Below are positions 6,162 through 12,106 of a DNA stretch of 12,106 nucleotides, one piece after another (within the stretch, counting starts at the first letter, position 1; each line of letters starts with the position of its first letter). The notes beneath the pieces were generated by a model, which ran no database searches, was not told the origin of the DNA, and was given only the letters and a program-made list of their open reading frames with translations. The DNA comes from CAXSEF01 sp964236585 (GTDB lineage Bacteria; Pseudomonadota; Alphaproteobacteria; Acetobacterales; Acetobacteraceae), in contig CAXSFE010000108.1 in NCBI GenBank assembly GCA_964236585.1, positions 1-12,106 on the forward strand, in the 5' to 3' direction. Position numbers and translations under genes: made by a program.

Positions 6162-7244
6162 TCAGCCGGCGCGTGCGCTCGCCGCAGCGCCGACGGCGCG
6201 GTGGAACGCGGTCTCTGCCAGCGCCACCCCGGCGCGGTCGACGTCGAGGTGGGTGCAGGCGCGACCCCGATGGCGGCCCATCACCGAGATCGCGACGCCC
6301 TGCTCGACGAGCGCGTCGGCCAGCGCCGCGGCCTCCATCCCGGTGCCGCTGGTGTCGAAGTAGACGAGGTTGGTCTCGGGCAGATCGACCTCGATGCCCT
6401 CGACGCCGGCGAGGCCGCGGGCGAGCAGCCGGGCGTTCTCGTGGTCCTCGGCGAGGCGCTCGACGTTGTGGTCGAGCGCGTAGAGGCAGCCGGCCGCGCA
6501 CATCCCGCCCTGGCGGAGCGCGCCGCCGAGGCGCTGCTTCCAGCGCCACACGTCGTCGATGAAGGCCTGGCTGCCGGCGAGGACTGCGCCGAGCGGGGCG
6601 CCGAGGCCCTTGGTGAAGTCGAGCCAGACGCTGTCCCAGCCGGCGGACATGGCGGCGGCCGAGGTGCCGGAGGCGACCACGGCGTTCATCATGCGCGCCC
6701 CGTCCATGTGGGTGGACAGGCCCTGGGCGTGGGCGCTGGCGGCGATGGCGTCGAGCACCTCGACCGGCCAGACCGTGCCGCCGGCGAAGTTCGCGGTCTG
6801 CTCGACCGCGACCAGGCGCTGCGGCGGCTCGTAGCGCGAGCGGTCGCGGAAGCCCGCCTCCAGGGTGGCGACGTCGAACTGGCCGCGCGGGCCGCGCAGG
6901 CCGGTGATCTGCGCGCCGGACAGGGCGGCCACGCCGCCGCCCTCGCTGGTGAGGATGTGGGCGCTCTCGTGGGCGAGGATCTCGTCGCCCGGGCGGCACC
7001 AAGTCAGCATCGCGGCCTGGTTGCACATGGTCCCGGTCGGCATGAACACCGCCGCCTCCTTGCCGAGCAGCGCGGCGGTGCGCTCGCACAGCGCGAGGAT
7101 GGTGGGGTCGGCGCCGTGCTGCTCGTCGCCGACCGGGGCGTCGAGCATGGCCTCGCGCATGGCGCGCGACGGGCGGGTCTGGGTGTCGGAGAACAGGTTC
7201 ACCCGGATGCGGGCGTCGTCGAAGCGGGCTGGGGTGTAGGCCAT
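6162..7244 (-). CDS. ltaE: Low-specificity L-threonine aldolase family PLP enzyme
   Basis: 360 aa from the ATG at 7244, close to the family's usual 340-360. Fold type I aldolases of this group split L-threonine and L-allo-threonine to glycine and acetaldehyde in the cytosol. Motifs in order: NLFSDTQTRPS (16-26), VGDEQHGADPT (38-48), the PTGTMCNQ cofactor loop (69-76), HESAHILTSEGGG (92-104), HMDGAR (179-184) with the aspartate that contacts the pyridine nitrogen, and DFTKGLGAPLG (209-219) carrying the Schiff-base lysine K212. The start is supported by sequence similarity; TGGAAC upstream is only a weak ribosome-binding site. The frame is open much further upstream through repeat R6, but that part is not family sequence. 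It is the last of the co-directional genes after lipA and coq10 and is not usually part of that cluster, so it is probably an accessory addition. Confidence 0.9.
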   Translation of the reverse strand: MAYTPARFDDARIRVNLFSDTQTRPSRAMREAMLDAPVGDEQHGADPTILALCERTAALLGKEAAVFMPTGTMCNQAAMLTWCRPGDEILAHESAHILTSEGGGVAALSGAQITGLRGPRGQFDVATLEAGFRDRSRYEPPQRLVAVEQTANFAGGTVWPVEVLDAIAASAHAQGLSTHMDGARMMNAVVASGTSAAAMSAGWDSVWLDFTKGLGAPLGAVLAGSQAFIDDVWRWKQRLGGALRQGGMCAAGCLYALDHNVERLAEDHENARLLARGLAGVEGIEVDLPETNLVYFDTSGTGMEAAALADALVEQGVAISVMGRHRGRACTHLDVDRAGVALAETAFHRAVGAAASARAG

Positions 7245-7370
7245 GCGGTTCCACACGATGCAGGATGGCAGGCGGTATAGCGCGCCGGGCGGGGTGGCGC
7301 AGGCCCCAATCGCGACACCGGCGAACAGGGGTGCGCGAGCGGTGGGGCCGGGATCGGCCTGCGCCAAGGC

Positions 7371-7501
7371 AAGGCCAGGGCTCTGCCCTGGACCCGCTGG
7401 GGGCGAGCGCCCCCAGACCCGCGCACATTTGGCACAGGCCCGATCCCCGGTTTCCAAAGGCTCCGCCTTTGGCGGGGTCCAGGGGCAGGGCCCCTGGCCT
7501 T
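7371..7501. repeat. Palindromic intergenic element R6, full inverted pair
   Basis: Left unit: AAGG, CCAGGGC-TCT-GCCCTGG (7375-7391), linker ACCCGC, CTGGGGGC/GCCCCCAG (7397-7416). Right unit: CCAAAGGC-TCC-GCCTTTGG (7454-7472), linker CGGGGT, CCAGGGGC-AGG-GCCCCTGG (7479-7497), CCTT. Two of the four stems have sequences not seen elsewhere in the window, yet all are perfectly paired. It lies between the coq10-like stop and the aldolase start; the remaining 125 bases up to that start show nothing else. Confidence 0.88.
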
Positions 7502-7504
7502 TCC

Positions 7505-7963
7505 TCAGGCCGGCGCCGCCGCCGCGGCCGCAGGCAGGCCGTAGACGTCGCGGGCGCGCTTGAGGAAGGCGTTGACCATGCGCTGCACCGCTTGGTTGAA
7601 CACCACGCCGATCGCGGACTGCAGCAGGCGCGAGCGGAACTCGAAGTCGACGAAGAAGTCGACGCGGCAGCCGTGCGGGTGGGCGGTGAAGGTCCACTGG
7701 TTGTTGAGGTAGCGGAACGGGCCGTGCTCGTAGTGCACGCGGACCTCGCGCGGGCGGTCCAGCTCGACGCGGCTGGTGAAGCTCTCGCGGAACGGGCCGA
7801 AGCCGATGGTCAGGTCGGCGACCACCTCGGTGGCGGTCTGGGTCCGGACCTTGGCGCCGGCGCACCAGGGCAGGAACTCGGGGTAGCGGCCGACGTCGGC
7901 GACCAGGTCGAACAGCTGCTCCGGCGTGAAGGGGACGAGCTTGTGCTCGGCGTGGGTGGGCAT
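7505..7963 (-). CDS. Coq10/RatA family START-domain protein (ubiquinone-binding)
   Basis: 152 aa covering one polyketide cyclase/START-like domain. The opening HKLVPFTPEQLFDLVADVGRYPEFLPWC (residues about 7-34) is the signature of the Coq10/RatA group, followed by FGPFRESFTSRVELDRP, a GPFRYLNNQWTF strand, and FFVDFEFRSRLLQ near the C-terminal helix. Yeast and human Coq10 bind coenzyme Q and support its delivery to respiration; E. coli RatA was described as a ribosome-association toxin, and databases often use that name, but next to lipA and lpd in an alphaproteobacterium the Coq10 role is the more reasonable inference. The ATG at 7963 matches the family start, with GAGG ten bases upstream. 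The last ten residues are a low-complexity Ala-rich tail. Lies 43 bp after lipA on the same strand, likely co-transcribed. Confidence 0.88.
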   Translation of the reverse strand: MPTHAEHKLVPFTPEQLFDLVADVGRYPEFLPWCAGAKVRTQTATEVVADLTIGFGPFRESFTSRVELDRPREVRVHYEHGPFRYLNNQWTFTAHPHGCRVDFFVDFEFRSRLLQSAIGVVFNQAVQRMVNAFLKRARDVYGLPAAAAAAPA

Positions 7964-8006
7964 GGGACTCGGACCTCGGCGGAAGGGGACAGGACGGGCG
8001 GGGCGT

Positions 8007-8963
8007 TCAGGACGCGGGCGAGGCGAGGCGGGCGGCGCGCAGCTCGGCGAAGTCGGCGTCGGCATGGTAGCTGCTGCGGGTTAACGGAGTGGCACTGACC
8101 ATCAGGAAGCCCTTGGCGCGGGCCATAGCGGCGTAGTCGGCGAACTCGTCGGGGGTGACAAAGCATTCGACGCCAGCGTGCTTCGGCGTGGGCTGCAGGT
8201 ATTGGCCCAGGGTCACGAAGTCCACCCCGGCCACGCGCAGGTCATCCATGACCTGGCCGATCTCCGCGCGGGTCTCGCCCAGGCCGACCATCAGGCCGGA
8301 CTTGGTGAACATCGAGGGATCGAGGCGGCGGACCTCGTCGAGCAGGCGCAGCGACTGGAAGTAGCGCGCCCCCGGGCGGATCGTCGGGTAGAGCCGCGGC
8401 ACCGTCTCGAGGTTGTGGTTGAACACGTCCGGGCGCGCCTCGACCACGGTGGCGCCGCCGTCGGGGCGGCGGAGGAAGTCGGGCGTCAGCACCTCGATCG
8501 TGGTCGAGGGCGCCGCCGCGCGCACGGCCCGGATCACCGCCGCGATGTGGCCGGCGCCGCCGTCCGGCAGGTCGTCGCGGTCGACGGAGGTGATGACGAC
8601 ATGGCGCAGGCCGAGTTTTGCAACTGCCTCGCCGACACGGCGGGGCTCGTCGGCGTCGAGCGGGGCGGGCTGGCCGGTGCGGACGTTGCAGAAGGCACAG
8701 GCGCGGGTGCAGACCTCGCCCATCACCATCATGGTGGCGTGGCGCTGCGACCAGCACTCGCCGATGTTGGGGCAGGCGGCCTCCTCGCACACGGTGACGA
8801 GGCTGTGCTCGCGCATCAGCGCGCGCGTCTCGTGGTAGACCGGGTGCTGCGGCGCGCGGACACGGATCCAGGCCGGCCGCGGCGGCGCGGGGTTGTCCGG
8901 GCGGTGCAGCTTCTCCGGGTGGCGGGGCGCGTCGCGGTGGTCGATGAGCAGGCGGGTGGGCAT
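8007..8963 (-). CDS. lipA: Lipoyl synthase
   Basis: 318 aa radical-SAM enzyme that inserts two sulfurs into protein-bound octanoyl groups to make lipoyl cofactors on E2 and GcvH proteins. Both iron-sulfur clusters have their ligands: the auxiliary cluster cysteines C59, C64 and C70 in CEEAACPNIGEC, and the radical-SAM motif CTRACAFC with C85, C89 and C92. The C-terminal RSSYHAD (about 296-302) supplies the serine that ligates the auxiliary cluster in characterised enzymes. Other family blocks include VITSVDRDDLPDGGA, HNLETVPRLYP, KSGLMVGLGE and LGQYLQPTPKH. The ATG at 8963 has AGGA three bases upstream and GGAGG a little further. It directly follows lpdA in direction, making a functional pairing with the lipoylated E2. 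Confidence 0.97.
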   Translation of the reverse strand: MPTRLLIDHRDAPRHPEKLHRPDNPAPPRPAWIRVRAPQHPVYHETRALMREHSLVTVCEEAACPNIGECWSQRHATMMVMGEVCTRACAFCNVRTGQPAPLDADEPRRVGEAVAKLGLRHVVITSVDRDDLPDGGAGHIAAVIRAVRAAAPSTTIEVLTPDFLRRPDGGATVVEARPDVFNHNLETVPRLYPTIRPGARYFQSLRLLDEVRRLDPSMFTKSGLMVGLGETRAEIGQVMDDLRVAGVDFVTLGQYLQPTPKHAGVECFVTPDEFADYAAMARAKGFLMVSATPLTRSSYHADADFAELRAARLASPAS

Positions 8964-9093
8964 CGGTCCTGGCGCCTCCGGGCTGACCGTATCTGGGCCG
9001 AGGCGAGGGGATCGGCAAGCGCGCGTTCGCGTCGCGGCAACGTTCCGCCAGTCGCGCGATGCCAGCGGCCTGGATGCGCGGGCGGCAAGGCAG

Positions 9094-9270
9094 GCAAGGT
9101 TGAGGCTCTGCCTCAAACTCCGCCAGGGAGAGCCCCCTGGACCGGCTTCCCCTAAGTGAGGCCGGTCCAGGGGCGGCTCGCCCCTGGCGGGTCTGGGCGT
9201 AGCTGTCCAAAGGTTCCGATGGCCCGCATGGGCCATTGGAATGGGCAGCGGAGGGAGAGCCCGGCCTTGC
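9094..9270. repeat. Palindromic intergenic element R7, diverged full pair
   Basis: Left unit: CAAGG, TTGAGGC-TCT-GCCTCAA (9100-9116), linker CTCCGC, CCAGGG...CCCTGG (9123-9140), GGACCGGC. Right unit: GGCCGGT, CCAGGGGC/GCCCCTGG (9167-9187), linker GCGGGT, then an expanded region with ATGGCCC-GCAT-GGGCCAT (9219-9236) and GGGCAGCG...AGCCCGGCCTTGC at the end. With 8964-9093, which shows nothing I can name, it makes up the 318-bp gap between lpdA and lipA. Confidence 0.82.
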
Positions 9271-9281
9271 TTTCTCCGGCC

Positions 9282-10676
9282 TCAGAAGTGGATCGCCCGC
9301 CCCCAGGCGTCGAGCACCGCCTCGTGCATGGTCTCGCTGACGGTGGGATGCGGGAACACCGTGTGCATCAGCTCCACCTCCGTGCTCTCCAGCGTGCGCG
9401 CGATGGCGTACCCCTGGATCATCTCGGTAACCTCCGCGCCGATCATGTGCGCGCCCAGCAGCTCGCCGCTGGCCTTGTCGAACACGACCTTCACCATCCC
9501 CTCCGGCTCGCCCATGGCGATGGCCTTGCCGTTGCCGATGAACGGGAAGCGCCCGACGCGGACCTCCCTGCCCTCCCCCTTCGCGCGCGCCTCGGTCCAG
9601 CCGACGGAGGCGACCTGCGGGCGGCAGTAGGTGCAGCCCGGGATGTTGCTCCAGTCGATCGGGTGCACGTCCGGCACGCCCGCGATCGCCTCCACGCAGA
9701 CGACGCCCTCGTGGCTGGCCTTGTGGGCGAGCCAGGGCGCGCCGGCGATGTCGCCGATCGCGTAGACGCCGGGCTCGCCGGTGCGGCAGAACGCGTCGAT
9801 GAGGACGTGGGTGCGCTCGACGACGACGCCGGTGCCCTCCAGGCCGAGGTCCTCCACGTTGCCCACGATGCCGACGGCGGAGATCACGCGGTCGAAGGTC
9901 TGCTCCTCCGTCCCGCCAGCGTGCTCGATCGAGACGGTGACGTCGTCCTCCCCCTTGCGCACGGCGCCAAGCTTCGCCCCGGTGAGGATACGCATGCCCT
10001 GTTTCTCGAACGCCTTGCGGGCAAACGCGGAGATCTCCTCGTCCTCCGCGGCGAGGATGCGCCCGGCAATCTCCACCACGGTCACCTCGGCGCCCATGTT
10101 GCGGTAGAAGCTCGCGAACTCGATTCCGATGGCGCCGCTGCCGACCACGAGCAGGCGGCCGGGCATCACGTCCGGCACCATGGCCTCGCGGTACGACCAG
10201 ACCAGCCTGCCGTCCGCCTCCAGCCCGGGGAGCTGTCGGGCGCGGGCGCCGGTGGCGAGGACGACGTGCGGCGCCGTGAGCGTGGCCGCGTCCCTGCCCT
10301 CGACCTGGACCGTGCCCTTGCCCGCGAGGCGGCCGCTGCCGGTGAAGACGGGCACCTTGTTCTTCTTCAGCAGGTGGCCGACGCCGGAGGCGAGCTGCTT
10401 CGAGATGGCGCGCGAGCGCTTCACCACGGCAGGCAGGTCGAAGCGGATGTTGTCCGCGGAGAAGCCATACTCCCCGAGATGGTGCAGCAGGTGGTTGATC
10501 TCCGACGAGCGCAGCAGCGCCTTGGTCGGGATGCACCCCCAGTTCAGGCAGATGCCGCCGAGGTGCTCGCGCTCAACGACGGCCGCCTTCATCCCGAGCT
10601 GGGCGGCGCGGATCGCGGCGACGTAGCCGCCGGGACCGCCGCCGAGGACGATCAGGTCGAAGCTCTGCTCGGGCAT
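9282..10676 (-). CDS. lpdA: Dihydrolipoyl dehydrogenase (E3)
   Basis: 464 aa FAD flavoprotein that reoxidises dihydrolipoyl groups of 2-oxoacid dehydrogenase E2 proteins and reduces NAD+. N-terminal FAD dinucleotide site GGGPGGYVAA (12-21), redox disulfide in GGICLNWGCIPTK (C43 and C48), a second nucleotide-binding motif VVGSGAIGIEFASFY mid-protein, the YAIGDIAG FAD motif, and the C-terminal catalytic pair in FPHPTVSE (H443 and E448). All key residues are present. AGGAG seven bases before the ATG at 10676 makes the start secure. Upstream lies repeat R8 and then the GNAT gene and pdhC on the same strand, so this copy probably serves pyruvate dehydrogenase. Confidence 0.97.
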   Translation of the reverse strand: MPEQSFDLIVLGGGPGGYVAAIRAAQLGMKAAVVEREHLGGICLNWGCIPTKALLRSSEINHLLHHLGEYGFSADNIRFDLPAVVKRSRAISKQLASGVGHLLKKNKVPVFTGSGRLAGKGTVQVEGRDAATLTAPHVVLATGARARQLPGLEADGRLVWSYREAMVPDVMPGRLLVVGSGAIGIEFASFYRNMGAEVTVVEIAGRILAAEDEEISAFARKAFEKQGMRILTGAKLGAVRKGEDDVTVSIEHAGGTEEQTFDRVISAVGIVGNVEDLGLEGTGVVVERTHVLIDAFCRTGEPGVYAIGDIAGAPWLAHKASHEGVVCVEAIAGVPDVHPIDWSNIPGCTYCRPQVASVGWTEARAKGEGREVRVGRFPFIGNGKAIAMGEPEGMVKVVFDKASGELLGAHMIGAEVTEMIQGYAIARTLESTEVELMHTVFPHPTVSETMHEAVLDAWGRAIHF

Positions 10677-10692
10677 CCGGAGACTCCTGGAA

Positions 10693-10817
10693 GGAAGGAA
10701 GGCCAGGGGCTCTGCCCCTGGACCCCGCCAAGGGAAGCCCCTTGGATGGCCTTACTTAAGTAATGGGATCAAAGGGTCCTCGGACCCTTTGCGGGTCTGG
10801 GCAGAGCCCAGCCTTGC
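10693..10817. repeat. Palindromic intergenic element R8, full copy overlapping the GNAT 3' end
   Basis: Same orientation and same 125-base length as R1, with only 4 differences seen by eye. Same hairpin order, starting with CCAGGGGC-TCT-GCCCCTGG. The centre is a perfect 12-bp palindrome TTACTTAAGTAA (10752-10763), which R1 has lost. The part from 10756 to 10817 is read in frame as the end of the GNAT gene. Confidence 0.92.
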
Positions 10818-11310
10818 TTCCTGCGACCTTCGCCAGCCCGTCGCCGACCAGCCGCATGGTGGTCCACCCCGCCCGCGGCTCGGCACCCAGCGCGCGGTAG
10901 AAGTCCAGCGCCGGCTCGTTCCAGTCGAGCACCGACCACTCCATGCGCCCGCAGCGCTCCGCGACGGCGCGCGCGGCCAGGCGCTGGAAGAAGCCGCGGC
11001 CGACGCCCTTCCCGCGGTGCTCGGGGCGGACGAACACGTCCTCCACATACAGGCTGGGCCGCCCGGTGAACGTGCTGAAGCTGAAGAAGAACACGGCCAT
11101 GCCCGCGACGGCGCCGCCCTGCTCGGCGAGGAGGGCGTGGGCGCGCGGCGTGGGGCCGAACAGGCTCTCGTGCAGGTCCGCGTGGGTGGCGACGGCCTCG
11201 CGGGACAGACGCTCGTAGGCGGCCAGCTCGGCAATCAGGGCGAGCAGTGCGGGAACGTCGTCCGGCGTGGCGTCGCGGTAGATGGCCTCGTTGCGGGAAG
11301 CGGGGGTCAC
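10756..11310 (-). CDS. GNAT N-acetyltransferase, diamine-acetyltransferase-like, with repeat-derived C-terminus
   Basis: 184 aa from the GTG at 11310. A single GNAT domain with acetyl-CoA motif RGKGVG (99-104) preceded by SLYVEDVFV (86-94), and a C-terminal WNEPALDFYRALGA segment. Its layout matches spermidine/spermine acetyltransferase-like proteins (LAAYE near residue 30, FFFSFSTFTG, YVEDVFV, WNEPALDFY). The substrate cannot be fixed; a small amine is a reasonable guess. The GTG overlaps the pdhC stop (GTGA), so it is translationally coupled to it; a longer start at 11361 would lie inside pdhC and is unlikely. Homologues of this type end near KVAG (161-164); residues 165-184 (SKAGLCPDPQRVRGPFDPIT) and the TAA are encoded by repeat R8, so the original stop has been replaced. 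The catalytic core is intact, so the gene is probably functional. Confidence 0.85.
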   Translation of the reverse strand: MTPASRNEAIYRDATPDDVPALLALIAELAAYERLSREAVATHADLHESLFGPTPRAHALLAEQGGAVAGMAVFFFSFSTFTGRPSLYVEDVFVRPEHRGKGVGRGFFQRLAARAVAERCGRMEWSVLDWNEPALDFYRALGAEPRAGWTTMRLVGDGLAKVAGSKAGLCPDPQRVRGPFDPIT

Positions 11311-12106
11311 AGCATCAGGCTCAGCGGGTCCTCGACGATGCGCTTGAACGCGGCGACCCACTGCGCGGCCAGCGCGCCGTCGATGCAGCGGTGGTCGACG
11401 GACAGGGTGACGGTCATCACGGTGGCGATGGCCAGCGCGCCGTCGCGCACGACCGCGCGCTTCTCGCCGGCGCCGACGGCCAGGATGCCGCCCTGCGGCG
11501 GGTTGATGATGGCGGCGAAGTCGCGCACGCCGAACATGCCCATGTTGGAGATCGAGAAGGTGCCGCCCTGGAACTCGGCGGGCTTGAGCTTGCCGGCGCG
11601 GGCGCGCCCGACCAGGTCCCTCGCCTCGTTCGAGATCGCGGCCAGACCCTTGCGGTCGGCGTTGCGGATGATCGGCGTGATCAGCCCGTCGGGGATGGAG
11701 ACGGCGACCGAGATGTCGACGTCGTCGAACTGCAGGATCGCCTCGTCGGTGTAGCTGGCGTTGACGCCGGGGACCTCGCGCAGGGTGGCGGCGCTGGCCT
11801 TGATCAGCAGGTCGTTGACGGAGAGCTTGAACTTGCCCGGTCCGTCCGCCGGCGACTTCGCGTTGAGCTGCGCGCGCAGGGCGAGGAGCGCGTCCAGCTC
11901 GACGTCGATCGAGCAGTAGAAGTGCGGGGTGAACTGCTTGGACTCGGACAGGCGGCGGGCGATCGTGCGGCGGATGTTGGAGTTGGGCAGGCGCTGGTGC
12001 GGCGCGGTGATCGCGACGTCGGCCGGGCGGGACGGCGGGGTGGGCGCGGGCACGGTCGCGGGCGGCGCGCCGGTCAACGCGGCGGGGCCGGGCACGGACA
12101 TCGCCG
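11307..12106 (-). CDS. pdhC: Pyruvate dehydrogenase E2, dihydrolipoamide acetyltransferase (5' part outside window)
   Basis: Acetyl-transferring core of the pyruvate dehydrogenase complex: moves the acetyl group from the lipoyl arm to CoA. The window holds the C-terminal catalytic domain preceded by an Ala/Pro-rich linker. Motifs: RRTIARRLSESKQFTPHFY at the domain start, VNDLLIKASA, the SISNMGMFGVRDFAAIINPPQ block, and the active-site DHRCIDG with the histidine codon at 11391-11393 and the aspartate codon at 11379-11381. NMGMFGVRDFAAIINPPQ is the pyruvate-type rather than the oxoglutarate-type version. The lipoyl and subunit-binding domains must lie beyond the right edge, as the frame is open to 12106. 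The stop overlaps the GNAT start by GTGA. Confidence 0.95.
   Translation of the reverse strand, partial: AMSVPGPAALTGAPPATVPAPTPPSRPADVAITAPHQRLPNSNIRRTIARRLSESKQFTPHFYCSIDVELDALLALRAQLNAKSPADGPGKFKLSVNDLLIKASAATLREVPGVNASYTDEAILQFDDVDISVAVSIPDGLITPIIRNADRKGLAAISNEARDLVGRARAGKLKPAEFQGGTFSISNMGMFGVRDFAAIINPPQGGILAVGAGEKRAVVRDGALAIATVMTVTLSVDHRCIDGALAAQWVAAFKRIVEDPLSLML

Noticed and set aside
7505..7963. Toxin of a toxin-antitoxin pair (RatA label)
   Set aside because: No antitoxin gene is adjacent, and the lipA/lpdA neighbourhood fits the Coq10 ubiquinone-binding role of the same domain family better.
8242..10536. 764-codon - strand open frame over lipA and lpdA
   Set aside because: Same strand but a different frame from two fully motif-supported enzymes; the translation is low-complexity Arg/Gly/Pro.
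585..10817. CRISPR array
   Set aside because: The repeats are dispersed between genes, vary in length and orientation, and have no regular spacers.

Overview
The window is a very GC-rich bacterial chromosome segment. Its gene content and order fit an alphaproteobacterium, and the gene order plus the abundant GGGGC/GCCCC palindromes between genes suggest the Acetobacteraceae/Rhodospirillales side. That assignment is inferred from synteny and composition, not from a database search.

Layout. On the + strand: the 3' end of a soluble lytic transglycosylase gene (1-576), pgpA (731-1207), a DUF2252 gene (1355-2731), a CinA C-terminal-domain gene overlapping it by ATGA (2728-3210), a gene-free leader of about 650 bp, and a secreted RTX-like glycine-rich repeat protein (3858-5219). 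On the - strand, from the right edge inward: the 3' part of pdhC (pyruvate dehydrogenase E2), a GNAT acetyltransferase overlapping it by GTGA, lpdA (E3), lipA, a Coq10/RatA START-domain protein, a threonine-aldolase-type PLP enzyme, and a small exported EF-hand protein that converges on the RTX-like gene.

The - strand genes from pdhC to lipA form one functional unit: E2 and E3 of a 2-oxoacid dehydrogenase, with lipoyl synthase, which makes the E2 cofactor. In many alphaproteobacteria pdhC-lpd-lipA-coq10 runs convergently into cinA-pgpA. Here the two arms are separated by the aldolase, the EF-hand gene and the RTX-like gene, which look like an accessory insertion at the convergence point. DUF2252 is likewise inserted between pgpA and cinA.

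The most striking non-coding signal is a family of intergenic palindromic elements, eight loci in 12 kb (R1-R8). They occupy almost every gap longer than about 60 bp. Each is built from a half-unit of two hairpins joined by an ACCCGC linker, alone or as an inverted pair. Stem sequences differ between copies while base pairing is kept. Two full copies (R1, R8) match at all but 4 of 125 positions by eye. R8 runs into the GNAT gene and supplies its last 20 codons and stop. The leader before the RTX-like gene also holds a possible structured RNA and a cluster of GTTAAC motifs.
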